A stretch of DNA of 64,000 nucleotides from Magnetaquicoccus sp039908525 (GCA_039908525.1 JAMOAY010000003.1:96774-160773), one strand, 5' to 3'. Positions 1 to 9,132 are shown, counted from the first letter of the stretch. The notes: generated by a model from the letters alone, not told the origin. A program made the numbers and translations.

Positions 1-140
1 CGCTGGCATGCTCCTGGTCTTTGACCCTATACGGTCATGACGCTGTTGGCGGGATTGTTGGGGGCGGAACCGTCGTTGGTTTGGTCAGCGTGTTCATCAC
101 TGGACGCATATCGAAACAGAAAAACGGGGAGCCATCATGA
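1..140 (+). CDS. C-terminal end of an unidentified membrane-like protein (partial)
   Basis: A reading frame is open from the window edge to a TGA at 138-140. The last residues include a Gly/Val-rich hydrophobic stretch (GGIVGGGTVVGLVSVFITGR) followed by a basic, polar tail, as expected for a C-terminal membrane helix with a cytoplasmic end. The start and most of the protein lie outside the window, so no family can be named. The frame is short and may be fortuitous. Confidence 0.3.
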   Translation, partial: LACSWSLTLYGHDAVGGIVGGGTVVGLVSVFITGRISKQKNGEPS

Positions 141-257
141 ACACTATCCACCCACCCAAGAACTCCGCCAACCTGCCCCGACCCCTGCGCTCCCGCTTCC
201 ACCCGCTGACAACCCTGCCCTGGCTGTCCCACCTGTTCGTCGCCGGTGATGCGCCAG

Positions 258-280
258 CCAGGGGGGAGATGCCCCCCTGG
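258..280. terminator. 9-bp perfect hairpin downstream of hsp20
   Basis: CCAGGGGGG and CCCCCCTGG form a perfect 9-bp stem around a 5-base loop. It lies 25 bp after the hsp20 stop codon on the minus strand. There is no clear T tract, so it may act as a transcript-end stabiliser. The stem matches the third hairpin of the composite repeats at 32594-32665 and 61206-61280. Confidence 0.5.
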
Positions 281-304
281 GCAGCGACTGGCCAGCAAGA
301 GGCG

Positions 305-745
305 TCAGTGCACCTGCACCTCAATGGCCCGCGGCTTGGCCTCCTCCCGCTTGGGCAGACAGACCTCCAACACACCATTCTTGTAGGATGCCTGGATCTT
401 TTCCAGATCCGTGTTGCCCCCCAACTGGAAGGTGCGGCTGAAATGGCCGTAGCTCCGCTCAATCCGGTGATAGCTGTCCCGTTGCACCTCACCGGCAAAC
501 CTGCGCTCCCCGGAAAGGGTCAGCTGGTTGTTCTCGACATGGATCCTGATATCCTTCTGCTCCACACCGGGAATGTCGGCCAACAACACGATCTGCTCGG
601 CATCTTCCCGGATATCCACCCGCAACGGCCATTGGCTCATCATGCCATTGGGCTCTTCATCCAGGTTCCGGTCGAAGATCCGGTTGATCTCGTTCTGGAG
701 CAGACGAACACCGCGAAACGGATCGTAGTTGACAAGCATGGTCAT
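305..745 (-). CDS. Hsp20/alpha-crystallin family small heat-shock protein
   Basis: A 146-residue ATP-independent holdase chaperone that would bind unfolding proteins in the cytoplasm. Residues about 38-146 form the alpha-crystallin domain, with the family signatures ADIPGVEQKDI and NGVLEVCLPK. The N-terminus (MLVNYDPFRGVRLLQNEINR) is typical of bacterial Hsp20. The start at 745 was chosen because GAGGAG lies 8 bases upstream; a longer in-frame extension to 889 would be basic, non-conserved sequence. The gene is divergent from rpoH, and a sigma-32-like promoter lies upstream (819-846), so heat-shock control is likely. Confidence 0.93.
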   Translation of the reverse strand: MTMLVNYDPFRGVRLLQNEINRIFDRNLDEEPNGMMSQWPLRVDIREDAEQIVLLADIPGVEQKDIRIHVENNQLTLSGERRFAGEVQRDSYHRIERSYGHFSRTFQLGGNTDLEKIQASYKNGVLEVCLPKREEAKPRAIEVQVH

Positions 746-818
746 GGAAATTCTCCTCACGCAAAAATCGGTTATCGGGTCTGTACAGGGTCGCTCGAAC
801 GGCCGACCTTGCCCGAAG

Positions 819-846
819 AGATAGGCCCCCTTTCTCGCCGCGCAAG
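819..846 (-). promoter_or_regulatory. candidate sigma-32 promoter for hsp20
   Basis: Read on the minus strand, CTTGCGC and CCTATCT are separated by 14 bases. This resembles the heat-shock consensus CTTGAAA / CCCATNT. It lies about 75 bases upstream of the hsp20 start. The -35 half matches only in CTTG, so this is suggestive. Confidence 0.4.
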
Positions 847-872
847 GCAACAAAAAAAAAATTCGCGACCCC

Positions 873-901
873 TTGCAACCGGAAGCCACTGCCCTTATCT
901 A
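873..901 (+). promoter_or_regulatory. rpoH: candidate rpoH promoter with overlapping palindrome
   Basis: TTGCAA is followed after 17 bases by TATCTA, an acceptable vegetative promoter. A perfect palindrome, CCCTTATCTAAGGG (892-905), overlaps the -10 element and could be an operator. No experimental support is visible. Confidence 0.35.
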
Positions 902-959
902 AGGGACCACGGGGTGTCGCTGTGGCTGCGATGATCCACTTCACAGGGAGATGATAACG

Positions 960-1853
960 ATGATGCACTGGCCCGTTGCCGTACATGCTGCCCGCACGCC
1001 CGCCCTGGGGGAAGGCAACGAAGGGTTCCGACAGTTTGTCCACCAGGCGATGGAGGCCCCGCTGCTGTCTGCCGACGAGGAGAGTGAACTGGCCACCCGT
1101 TTCCGGGTGGAACACGACCTGGAGGCCGCCCACAAGCTGGTGCATGCCTACCTCCGTCTGGTACTGAAAACGGCGCGGGAGTACCGCAATTACCAGGTCA
1201 GCCTGCCGGATCTGGTCCAAGAGGGCACCGTGGGTCTGATGCACGCGGTCAAGCAGTTCGATCCCCAGCGCGGCAACCGTCTGGCCAGCTACGCCATCTG
1301 GTGGATCCGCGCGGCCATCCACGATTTCATCCTCCGCTCCTGGCGCATGGTGCGCATCGCAACCACCCGGGTGAAAAGGCAGCTCTTTTTCAAACTGCGC
1401 CAGACAAAAAAATCGGCGGCCCCCCTCAACCGGCAGGAGGCCGAAGAGCTGGCGCAGAAATTTGGCACCGACATCGAAACCATCCTGGAGGTGGACCACC
1501 GCATGCTCGGTCGCGACGAGTCCCTCAATCAGACTCTGTTGGACAATGGTGGAGAGTGGATCGAACAGATCCCCGACCAGCGTCCCAACCAGGAGCTGCG
1601 CATGCTGTCGGCCGACCGGCAGGCATGGCTGCGCCGGTTGACCGACAGAGGTCTGGAGACCCTGAACCCCCGCGAGCAACAGATCATCTCGGCACGCTAC
1701 CTGGCGGACGCTCCCCAAACCCTGGACGCCCTGGCCCAGACACTGGAGGTCAGCCGGGAGCGGGTGCGCCAGATAGAGAAGAAAGCTTTGGAAAAATTGC
1801 GGGCCTTCTTCCTGGCGACGCCGGCCGGGCAGGAGCTGTGCCTGCCCGTGTGA
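960..1853 (+). CDS. rpoH: RNA polymerase sigma factor RpoH (sigma-32)
   Basis: A heat-shock sigma factor of 297 residues, close to the usual family length of about 285-300. Region 2 is clear: RLVLKTAREYRNY, then DLVQEGTVGLMHAVKQFDP and the region 2.4 segment RLASYAIWWIRAAIHDFILR. The RpoH-box-type stretch follows (KRQLFFKLRQTKK). Region 4 near the C-terminus has LNPREQQIISARYL and the helix-turn-helix TLEVSRERVRQIEKKAL. ATG codons occur at 951, 960 and 963. AGGGAG at 945-950 is correctly spaced only for 960. It is divergent from hsp20, which it probably controls. Confidence 0.93.
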   Translation: MMHWPVAVHAARTPALGEGNEGFRQFVHQAMEAPLLSADEESELATRFRVEHDLEAAHKLVHAYLRLVLKTAREYRNYQVSLPDLVQEGTVGLMHAVKQFDPQRGNRLASYAIWWIRAAIHDFILRSWRMVRIATTRVKRQLFFKLRQTKKSAAPLNRQEAEELAQKFGTDIETILEVDHRMLGRDESLNQTLLDNGGEWIEQIPDQRPNQELRMLSADRQAWLRRLTDRGLETLNPREQQIISARYLADAPQTLDALAQTLEVSRERVRQIEKKALEKLRAFFLATPAGQELCLPV

Positions 1854-1907
1854 TCATCCCCCTCTTTCCGGTCGCAACCCGACCGTTCGGCCTGACCCTG
1901 GAGGGAA

Positions 1908-1930
1908 CTCTCCCGTCCGGGAGAGGTTTC
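1908..1930 (+). terminator. hairpin after rpoH
   Basis: CTCTCCC and GGGAGAG form a 7-bp stem with a 4-base loop, followed by GTTTC. It lies 55 bases after the rpoH stop. The T run is short, so termination efficiency is uncertain. Confidence 0.4.
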
Positions 1931-2288
1931 GCTGTGCCCTTCCTTCGCACTCCCGCCAAACAACAGGCAGATTCGGCAAGAAACGCCATCCGCCTTTTCT
2001 GCAACCATTGTCAGTCAGAAGCGTTTATATTATGTTGCAGCGTGGGTTGTTGTGTAATTCACGCGAGGCGCGCAGGTCCGGCGGCGCCTCCCGGCCTCCC
2101 CGTCGCCTCTTCGGGAACGACCCCGCCGTCACATTCATGGTGGCATCCCTGGTGGCGCGCCGTTACAATGCCGGGTTGTTTTGTCGGCTGCAAGGGTGCT
2201 GGCCGGTCGGTCGTTGTCCGACCAACCCATTGTGCTGGCAGGACTTTGCTGGTCTGATCCATTTCAACATACGCAAGGAGAGACAAAA
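1931..2288 (+). promoter_or_regulatory. intergenic region with candidate promoter for the SCP2-like gene
   Basis: No convincing gene was found in this stretch. TTGTCA at 2008-2013 and TATGTT at 2031-2036 are 17 bases apart and could be a vegetative promoter, leaving a leader of about 250 bases before the SCP2-like gene. The leader contains GC-rich inverted segments, but no recognised riboswitch was seen. Confidence 0.35.
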
Positions 2289-2684
2289 ATGGCTGAGCTT
2301 TTTTCCGCAGAATGGATGAATCGTTTCCAGGAGGAGTGGAACAAGGAACCGGATTTGTTCGAGAGCCTGGGCAAGATCCATTTCACCTCGACCATCGCCT
2401 ACGGGTTTGAGGGGGAGGCAGCTCCCCGGGGTGTGCTGGTGGTGGAACAGGGCAGGGTGGTCAAAAGCGGCGCCTACAGCAATGAACCACTCAACTGGGA
2501 TCTGCGCGCCAGCCAGGAGAACTGGGAGAAGTGGATTGCCAAAGGGCTCGGCATGATGGGGCTGGGTATGGCCTACACCACCCGCAAGCTCAAATTTGAG
2601 GTGGGGGATTATGGCGCCATGGTGTCGGATCCGCGCATGGCCGGTCCTTTCATCAAATCGTTTTCGGTCATGGGCCGGGTCTGA
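2289..2684 (+). CDS. SCP2 sterol-binding domain-like small protein
   Basis: A 131-residue cytoplasmic protein. The layout of an amphipathic N-terminal helix (FSAEWMNRFQEEWNKEPDLF), a strand-rich core and a glycine/methionine-rich final third (MMGLGMAYTTRKLKFEVGDY) resembles bacterial SCP2-like lipid-carrier proteins, where the last segment lines the lipid tunnel. The start at 2289 has AAGGAGAG just upstream. Upstream in-frame sequence lacks conserved character. Assignment rests on overall pattern and not on a diagnostic motif, so the lipid-binding role is inferred. Confidence 0.6.
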   Translation: MAELFSAEWMNRFQEEWNKEPDLFESLGKIHFTSTIAYGFEGEAAPRGVLVVEQGRVVKSGAYSNEPLNWDLRASQENWEKWIAKGLGMMGLGMAYTTRKLKFEVGDYGAMVSDPRMAGPFIKSFSVMGRV

Positions 2685-2861
2685 CCCCCTCCCCCCAGGG
2701 ACGACAAGGGGGGGGGCTGGGTCCGGTGACCTGCCCAGGACACGACCGTCCGGCAGGTCGATCCGTGCGCGCCTTGCGACGACCGCCCCCTCCCGCCCGA
2801 CCGGTTGCCGGGATCAGCGCAAGCCCTCTGCTCCACTTTGCTTTTAAAGGGACTGTGTACC

Positions 2862-4046
2862 ATGTTGAACAAGAGGAAATTTTCCTTGGGCGTCTCCGCC
2901 CTGTTGTCCGGAACGCTGTGGTGTGCCAGCCTGTCATCCGCCGGGGTTCCGGCCTCGGTGATCACGGTGGAGTCCAACACCATTGGCGCCACCACCACCC
3001 TCGGGGGTACGGTGGTTCCTTTCAAAGAGGTGGCCTTCTCGGCGCAGATGCCGGGTCGTGTGGTCTATCTGGCGGGTGTTGAAGGGGATTGGTTCAAAAA
3101 GGGGGATATCCTGGTGGCCCTGGACAACGATGATCTGCTGGCCAAACGACGCGCGGCGCAGGCGGCGCTGGCGCAGGCGGAGTCCAATTGGCGCAATGCC
3201 CGGGTACAGTATACCCGGCAGGTATACTCCGGTTCCAGCCAGACATCCGACAACACCGGCATGGGCATGCCGCGCATGTTCGACCGCATGTTCACCATGC
3301 CATTGACCGACATGATGGGCTCCGACAACCCGGAGTTGGCCCGGCGGGCCCAGATCTACTCCCAGGGTACCGCCATCGATCAGGCCCAGCATACGCTGGC
3401 CCAGGCCCAGGCCGGGATCCAGGAGCTGGATGCCAAGCTGCGGGACACCCGCTCGGTGGCCCCTTTTCCGGGCGTGATCGTCAGCAAGGGTGTGGAAAAG
3501 GGGGACACGGTCCAGCCTGGCATGCCCCTGCTGAGTTATGCCGACACCCGCACCCTGCAGGTCAAGGTGGATATTCCGGCCCGTTTGATGCCCGGCATTA
3601 AAAAAGACATGGTGATTCCGGCCAAACTGGATGTGGGGGATACCCGTATCGAGACCCGTGTGGCACAGATTTATCCGATGGCGGATCCGCAGCGCCATAC
3701 TGTGACGGTCAAGCTGGATCTACCCAAGGATGCGCCCGGCGGTCCGGGCATGTACGCCGAGGTGATGATTCCGGACATCACCACCCCCCTGAAAAACATG
3801 CCGGTCATTCGAAAATCTGCCGTGCTGTGGCGGGGCAGTCTACCGGCTGTCATGGTGGTCGGCAACGACAAGGAGCCGGAGTTGCGCATGGTGCGTCTGG
3901 GTGGTTTTGTGGATGACAGCACGGTCAGCGTCCTGTCGGGCCTGCAGGTGGGTGAGCAGATTCTGGCCAATCCGGCGCAGAGTGCGGCGGCGACCGGTTG
4001 GAAAGAGCAGACCGGCGCCTCCGGCAACAAGGCAGCCGCCCGATGA
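2862..4046 (+). CDS. RND efflux periplasmic adaptor (HlyD/MFP family)
   Basis: A 394-residue membrane-fusion protein that would link an inner-membrane RND pump to an outer-membrane channel. Residues 1-27 form a signal peptide. A biotinyl-lipoyl-like half motif (GRVVYLAGVEGDWFKKGDIL) is followed by a helical hairpin rich in Ala/Gln (RRAAQAALAQAESN and AQHTLAQAQAGIQELDAKL). The second lipoyl half is VAPFPGVIVSKGVEKGDTVQ. Beta-barrel and membrane-proximal domains complete the protein. An unusual Met-rich insertion (MGMPRMFDRMFTMPLTDMMG) sits in the hairpin and may contact metal. The pump gene follows. No TolC-type gene is adjacent. Confidence 0.9.
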   Translation: MLNKRKFSLGVSALLSGTLWCASLSSAGVPASVITVESNTIGATTTLGGTVVPFKEVAFSAQMPGRVVYLAGVEGDWFKKGDILVALDNDDLLAKRRAAQAALAQAESNWRNARVQYTRQVYSGSSQTSDNTGMGMPRMFDRMFTMPLTDMMGSDNPELARRAQIYSQGTAIDQAQHTLAQAQAGIQELDAKLRDTRSVAPFPGVIVSKGVEKGDTVQPGMPLLSYADTRTLQVKVDIPARLMPGIKKDMVIPAKLDVGDTRIETRVAQIYPMADPQRHTVTVKLDLPKDAPGGPGMYAEVMIPDITTPLKNMPVIRKSAVLWRGSLPAVMVVGNDKEPELRMVRLGGFVDDSTVSVLSGLQVGEQILANPAQSAAATGWKEQTGASGNKAAAR

Positions 4047-4178
4047 GCGGACGGGCAGCGGGTCGGCTGCCGTGGGCCGGGCAGGGAGCCCGGACGGATT
4101 CATGAGTGCGGCTGCGCCGACCCTGTCAGGCAGAAGGTGCGGCCTGTTCCATACCCCCATCAAACTGGTTACGAACCC

Positions 4179-7100
4179 ATGAGCAAATTTTTCAGCAAGT
4201 CCGATATGCCACCCCCGCCTGCGGAGCGACGGAAGACCGCCAAGGAACTGGGCGTGGCAGGCAACATGGCACGGGTTTTCATCCATTCTCCCCTGTCACC
4301 GTTGTTGTTGTTTGCCTGCCTGGGCATGGGCATTCTGGGATTGATTTTCACCCCGCGTCAGGAAGATCCGCAAATTTCCGTGCCGATGGTGGATGTCTTT
4401 GTTCAGTATCCGGGGGCCTCGGCCGAACAGGTGTCCGCGCTGGTGGCGGAACCCCTGGAGCGGATCATGAGCGAGATTGCCGGCGTCAAACATGTCTATT
4501 CGGCCTCGCAACAGGGGCAGGCCATGGTGACGGTGGAGTTTGTGGTCGGACAGGACATGGAGGCATCCCTGGTCAAGCTGTATGACAAGCTGCACTCCAA
4601 CAAGGACAAGATCCCTCCCGGGGTCACGGAGCCGCTGGTCAAGCCCAAAGCGGTGGATGATGTGCCGGTGGTCACCTTGACCCTCTGGTCACAGGATGTG
4701 GATGATGCTGCCCTGCGGGTGTTGGCGCTGGATGTGTTGCAGAAGCTCAACGAGGTACAGAACACCAGCCAAGGGTTTGTGGTGGGGGGACGTTCCGAGC
4801 AGATCCGGGTGGAGATATTCCCGGAGAGGCTCTCCGGTTATGGCATCAGCCTGGATCAGATCGCGCAGACCATCAAGACCGCCAACAGCGAGACCGGCCT
4901 GGGCAAAGTGGAGTCGGGGGATCAGGGCTTCAGTGTTTATACAGGCGCCTTCCTGAAGACCGCCCAGGATGTGGGTCGTCTGATCGTGGGCACCCGGGGG
5001 GCTGCTCCTGTCTACGTGCGTGATGTGGCGGATGTCTTTGCCGGACCGGAGGAGACCAGCCAACTGGTCACCTATACCACCGGCCTGGCCCGTCCTGACG
5101 GGACGCCCGCTGCGGAGGGGTTGCCGGCGGTGACCATTGCTGTTGCCAAGAAGAAGGGTTCCAACGGGGTGACCGTTGCCCAGGGCGTGCTGGACAAGGT
5201 GGAGGAGTTGAAGGGGCGCCTGATCCCCAAGAATGTACAGGTCTCTGTCACCCGCAACTACGGGGAGACGGCCAACGAGAAGGTGAACGAACTGCTGTTC
5301 AAGCTGTTGATCGCCACCATGGCGGTGACCCTGCTGGTCTGGTACTCCCTGGGTTTCAAACCGGCCACCGTCACTCTGATCGTCATCCCGGTGGTGATCC
5401 TGATGACCGTTTTTGCGGCCTGGATCATGGGCTATACCATCGACCGGGTGAGCCTGTTTGCCCTGATCTTCTCCATCGGCATTCTGGTGGATGATGCCAT
5501 CGTGGTGATCGAGAACATCTATCGGCGTTGGTTGCTGGAGGACAAGTGCTGCCCGATCATCTCCATCGATGCGGTGCGCGAAGTGGGCAATCCGACTATT
5601 CTTGCCACCTTCACCGTGATTGCCGCCCTGCTGCCCATGGGTTTTGTCAGCGGCATGATGGGGCCCTACATGCGGCCCATCCCGGCGTTGGGTTCGGTGG
5701 CGATGCTGTTTTCGTTGTTTGCCGCCTTTATTTTCACCCCCTGGCTGGCCATGTTGATCAAACCGAGCATGCGTTCCCTGCACAGTCATTCGGAAAAGGA
5801 GCATGCCACATCGGAAAAATTGGAAGGTTTTTACCGTTCTGTCATCAACCAACTGCTGGACAATCCCCTCAAGGGTTGGGGGTTTATGGGTATCCTGGTC
5901 GGCGGTTTTTTTCTGTCCCTGCTGTTCTTCTATACCACGGCCGTGACGGTCAAGATTTTGCCGCTGGACAACAAGCCGGAATTCAATGTGGTGATCAACC
6001 TGCCTGAGGGGACGGCCCTGCCCAAGACGGCCAATCTGGCTCATCAGATGACCGCGTTGATCCGGGACAAGGTTCCCGAAGTGACGGCCTTGCAGACCTA
6101 CGTCGGCACGGCATCTCCTTTCAATTTCAATGGCATGGTTCGCCACTACTATTTGCGCCGCAACTCCTGGGAGGCGGACATCCAGGTCCAACTCATGCAC
6201 AAGAGCCAACGCAAACGGACCAGTCACGATATTGCGGTCGCGGTTCGGGAGCTGCTGACCCCTGTTGCTGGCAAGCAGGAGGCGGACATTCAGGTGGTGG
6301 AGATGCCCCCTGGGCCTCCGGTTCTGCAGTCGGTGGTGGCCGAGGTGACCGGTCCCGATGCGAACACCCGGCGACGGGTCGCCGAGGATATGGTCAAGCT
6401 GTTCAAGAAGACCAGCACCATTGTGGATGTGGACAGCTACATGCAGGCGAGCCATGAGATTTGGCGTTTTGAGGTGGACACGGAGAAGGCGGTGCGCCGC
6501 GGCATTTCCGTGGATACCATCAACCGCAATCTGGGCATGGCCATGGGCGGGGCGCAACTGGGTGATGTGAAGCGGGGCAGTGTGCTGGAGCCCACCTACA
6601 TTGTCATCCAGGTGCCGTTGGAGGTGCGTTCCCGGATTTCGGGTCTTGCCGACCTGCCGATCAGCACCCCCAAGGGTGATACGGTGCCCCTTGGCGAGAT
6701 GGGCCGGTTTGTCAAGAGCACCAAGGATGATCTGATTTTCCACAAAGATTTGCGGCCCGTGGAGTATGTGACCGGCGAGGTGATGGGCAAACTGGATGCC
6801 CCCATCTATGGCATGTTCGAGGTGGGAGCGCTCTTGAAACAGTACACCACCCCGGACGGGGTCACGCTGAGTGGTGAGTTCATGGGGCCGCCCAAGAGCT
6901 ACACCAAGTCTGCTTTCGAGTGGACGGGCGAGTGGACCGTCACCTACGAGACCTTCCGCGACATGGGGCTGGCCTTTGGGGTGGCGTTGATTCTGATTTA
7001 CATGCTGGTGGTCTGGGAGTTTGGCAATTTCACCTTACCCGCCATCATCATGGCTCCGATTCCGTTGACTTTGCTGGGTATCGTGCCCGGCCATTGGCTG

Positions 7101-7784
7101 TTGGATGCCAAATTTACCGCCACCTCCATGATCGGTTTTATCGCCCTGGCGGGTATTATTGTGCGCAACTCCATCCTGCTGGTGGATTTTACCCAGCAGG
7201 AGATCCTGAGGGGGGTTTCGGTCCGGGAGGCGGTCATTCTCTCCTGCAAGGCCAGAACCCGACCGATCATCATCACGGCGTTGGCCCTGGTGGCGGGCTC
7301 CTCGGTGATTCTGGGGGATTTCATCTTCCAGGGCATGGCCATCTCGCTGTTGTTTGGTGCGCTGGTTTCCACGGTGCTGACCCTGCTGGTCATCCCGTTG
7401 GGCTGTGTCAGCGCCCAATATGCCTTCCAGATGCCGAGTGCACCCTATCCGAAATCGATCCGGGTGGATGCCAAGCCGCCGGAGTCTGTCACGGAACACG
7501 CCCCACGACCGAACCCCGTGCCGGACAAGGTGGCCGTTGCAGAGGGTGCGGAGGAGGAGTTTGCGGCCCTGCGTTTTGGCAGCATGAACAACCCGTCGCA
7601 GCCTGCGGAGCCTCCGCCACCGGAGCCCCCTCCCCCTTCCGTACACGCGGAGGAACCGGCCTCGGCAAAGGCGCCGGAGGAGCCACCTGCTGCGGATTCT
7701 CCGGCCAAGAAGGAGGGGGGTGGTCGACGGGGTATTCGCCTGAAGCCGGCGCACGATGAGCCAGCCAAGGGAGAGTCCAACTAG
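4179..7784 (+). CDS. RND family efflux permease (AcrB-like)
   Basis: A 1201-residue inner-membrane proton-driven pump forming a trimer with the upstream adaptor. It has the usual duplicated plan: TM1 near residue 45, a large periplasmic loop, TM2-6, then a second half with TM7 and TM8-12. The proton-relay TM4 carries GILVDDAIVVIENIYRRW. Porter-domain signatures include VQYPGASAEQVSALVAEPLE. The last 110 residues are a Pro/Glu/Ala-rich cytoplasmic tail absent from typical pumps of 1030-1050 residues. The start at 4179 (MSKFFSK) was preferred to 4137. The substrate cannot be inferred. Confidence 0.92.
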   Translation: MSKFFSKSDMPPPPAERRKTAKELGVAGNMARVFIHSPLSPLLLFACLGMGILGLIFTPRQEDPQISVPMVDVFVQYPGASAEQVSALVAEPLERIMSEIAGVKHVYSASQQGQAMVTVEFVVGQDMEASLVKLYDKLHSNKDKIPPGVTEPLVKPKAVDDVPVVTLTLWSQDVDDAALRVLALDVLQKLNEVQNTSQGFVVGGRSEQIRVEIFPERLSGYGISLDQIAQTIKTANSETGLGKVESGDQGFSVYTGAFLKTAQDVGRLIVGTRGAAPVYVRDVADVFAGPEETSQLVTYTTGLARPDGTPAAEGLPAVTIAVAKKKGSNGVTVAQGVLDKVEELKGRLIPKNVQVSVTRNYGETANEKVNELLFKLLIATMAVTLLVWYSLGFKPATVTLIVIPVVILMTVFAAWIMGYTIDRVSLFALIFSIGILVDDAIVVIENIYRRWLLEDKCCPIISIDAVREVGNPTILATFTVIAALLPMGFVSGMMGPYMRPIPALGSVAMLFSLFAAFIFTPWLAMLIKPSMRSLHSHSEKEHATSEKLEGFYRSVINQLLDNPLKGWGFMGILVGGFFLSLLFFYTTAVTVKILPLDNKPEFNVVINLPEGTALPKTANLAHQMTALIRDKVPEVTALQTYVGTASPFNFNGMVRHYYLRRNSWEADIQVQLMHKSQRKRTSHDIAVAVRELLTPVAGKQEADIQVVEMPPGPPVLQSVVAEVTGPDANTRRRVAEDMVKLFKKTSTIVDVDSYMQASHEIWRFEVDTEKAVRRGISVDTINRNLGMAMGGAQLGDVKRGSVLEPTYIVIQVPLEVRSRISGLADLPISTPKGDTVPLGEMGRFVKSTKDDLIFHKDLRPVEYVTGEVMGKLDAPIYGMFEVGALLKQYTTPDGVTLSGEFMGPPKSYTKSAFEWTGEWTVTYETFRDMGLAFGVALILIYMLVVWEFGNFTLPAIIMAPIPLTLLGIVPGHWLLDAKFTATSMIGFIALAGIIVRNSILLVDFTQQEILRGVSVREAVILSCKARTRPIIITALALVAGSSVILGDFIFQGMAISLLFGALVSTVLTLLVIPLGCVSAQYAFQMPSAPYPKSIRVDAKPPESVTEHAPRPNPVPDKVAVAEGAEEEFAALRFGSMNNPSQPAEPPPPEPPPPSVHAEEPASAKAPEEPPAADSPAKKEGGGRRGIRLKPAHDEPAKGESN

Positions 7785-8465
7785 ATGGCCTCCCTTGAAC
7801 GCCTTCTGCGTCTGCCTGCCAGTCGGGTGAGGGTGATCGCTGTCTGGCCAGACATCCGGTCTGGTGGGGCGGTGCGTGGGTTGCTGTTTTGTGCCCTGTT
7901 GGGGAGCATGCTGTCGTGGCCTGGGTTGGTTGAGGGGGGGGCGCCGGATTGGGGCACGGGATTTTATCGGGTGAATCCCTCCCAGGAGCCGGCCTTCAAC
8001 ACCGAGCAAAACCGGGGGGATGATCGGCGGCGCCTCGAACGCAGCGGCAGCCCTGCTACGGAGTCTGCGCCCCGATACGCGCCGGATGCCCGCTCTGCAC
8101 CGTTTCGGGGGAGCGACGGACGGGACCATTATCCAGAGACGCGCAGACGGAACGAGCGGCCGTGGGGCGAGGTTCCCCCCGAGTGGCGCAACGAGGATCT
8201 GGAACGCAGATTGTCCGGGGACGGCTACGCGGGCGGTCGGCGTTCCTCTCGTTACGATGCACCGGATGATTATCCAGGGTCACTGCCGGAGGGTGAGTTG
8301 CGCGGCGGGCGGGATGGCTGGGACTATCCCTATCCAGAGCGGGAGTATCGGCGGCGAGACCCTTACGCCCCCTATTTTGAGGAGCGGTTTGGCCGACGCA
8401 TGGAGCGTCGGCGCCCGCCTCCTTATTACTACGAAGGGGGGGATGCCTGGTGGGATGCACCGTGA
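7785..8465 (+). CDS. low-complexity exported protein rich in Arg, Tyr, Pro, Asp
   Basis: A 226-residue protein of unknown function whose ATG follows the pump stop codon directly, so it is likely cotranscribed. A hydrophobic segment (RGLLFCALLGSMLSWPGL, about residues 29-46) suggests a signal peptide with a long n-region. The rest lacks predicted order and is dominated by Arg, Asp, Tyr and Pro, with repeats such as YAPYFEERFGRRMERRR. The composition resembles the protein at 9264-10040. Its acidic and basic residues are balanced. No known domain was recognised. Confidence 0.65.
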   Translation: MASLERLLRLPASRVRVIAVWPDIRSGGAVRGLLFCALLGSMLSWPGLVEGGAPDWGTGFYRVNPSQEPAFNTEQNRGDDRRRLERSGSPATESAPRYAPDARSAPFRGSDGRDHYPETRRRNERPWGEVPPEWRNEDLERRLSGDGYAGGRRSSRYDAPDDYPGSLPEGELRGGRDGWDYPYPEREYRRRDPYAPYFEERFGRRMERRRPPPYYYEGGDAWWDAP

Positions 8466-9067
8466 GAACAGCTTATGTGCGAGCCTTCCTGTTGTGGTTG
8501 CTCCTTCTGTGGCCAACGGAGCATTGGGCGGGGCAGCGGATTGAATTTTCCGCCGAGGTGGTGCGCTCGGATGCGGCCCACCCTGACTCGCCCAGCAACG
8601 GCATGATGTATGTGGGGCGCGAGGCCATTCGCACGGAGACCAATCAGGACAACCAACCGGTCTGGATGGTTTTCAAACCCGCCAGCAAGCTGGTGTGGAC
8701 CATTTTTCCCAAACAGCAACTGTACATGGAACGTGCAGGGCTTGCTCTGGAGTGGCCACCGCTGCCGGAGGATGCCAACAGTCCCTGCCAAACCAAAAAG
8801 TTCCGCTGCCAGAAGCTTGGCGTCAGGTCCCTCAACGACCGTTCCACGGTGTACTGGACGATCTCGGTGGTTGATGAGAAGGGAGAGACGCCCTATGCAC
8901 AGCTGTGGGTGGACCAACGTCTGAATATCGCCATCCGCGAGGTCTACGCCGACGGTTTGACTGTGGAGATGCGGCGCATTCGCGAGGCGCCCCAGGCGAC
9001 CCAGCTGTTTGAATTGCCCACCGGCTACAAAAAAGTGGCAATGCCTGTCGCGCCGACCGGCAAATAA
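8450..9067 (+). CDS. exported protein resembling DUF4412/LolA-type proteins
   Basis: A protein of about 205 residues with an N-terminal signal sequence (AFLLWLLLLWPTEHWAG). The mature part is strand-rich, with MMYVGREAIRTETNQD, a W(M/T) strand pair and QQLYMERAG, as in DUF4412-like or lipoprotein-carrier-like beta sheets. A ligand-carrier role is inferred from fold resemblance only. It overlaps the preceding gene; GTG at 8462 (GTGA overlap) is an alternative start. Two Cys residues (CQTKKFRCQ) could form a disulfide in the periplasm. Confidence 0.65.
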   Translation: MGCTVRTAYVRAFLLWLLLLWPTEHWAGQRIEFSAEVVRSDAAHPDSPSNGMMYVGREAIRTETNQDNQPVWMVFKPASKLVWTIFPKQQLYMERAGLALEWPPLPEDANSPCQTKKFRCQKLGVRSLNDRSTVYWTISVVDEKGETPYAQLWVDQRLNIAIREVYADGLTVEMRRIREAPQATQLFELPTGYKKVAMPVAPTGK

Positions 9068-9103
9068 TCGTCTCCGTTTCCTTTCAGTGGTCTGTTTTTT
9101 TTG

Positions 9104-9132
9104 TTGCAATGGCCGTCTGTCGATGCTATATT
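9104..9132 (+). promoter_or_regulatory. vegetative-type promoter
   Basis: TTGCAA (9104-9109) and TATATT (9127-9132) are separated by exactly 17 bases. They lie in an unusually AT-rich intergenic stretch (about 9090-9180) of an otherwise GC-rich window. The downstream gene starts 132 bases later at 9264. Confidence 0.6.

Noticed and set aside
137..934. 265-codon plus-strand frame with a GGGGAG ribosome-like site overlapping the end of the partial gene by ATGA
   Set aside because: Most of it is antisense to the hsp20 gene, whose protein is clearly conserved. The product has no recognisable domain.
657..1718. Long minus-strand frame (353 codons) across rpoH
   Set aside because: It is antisense to rpoH, which has full sigma-factor motifs; the frame is a GC-rich shadow.
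4689..6743. 684-codon minus-strand frame within the RND pump
   Set aside because: The translation is His/Gly/Gln-rich without domain pattern, typical of antisense GC-rich coding DNA.
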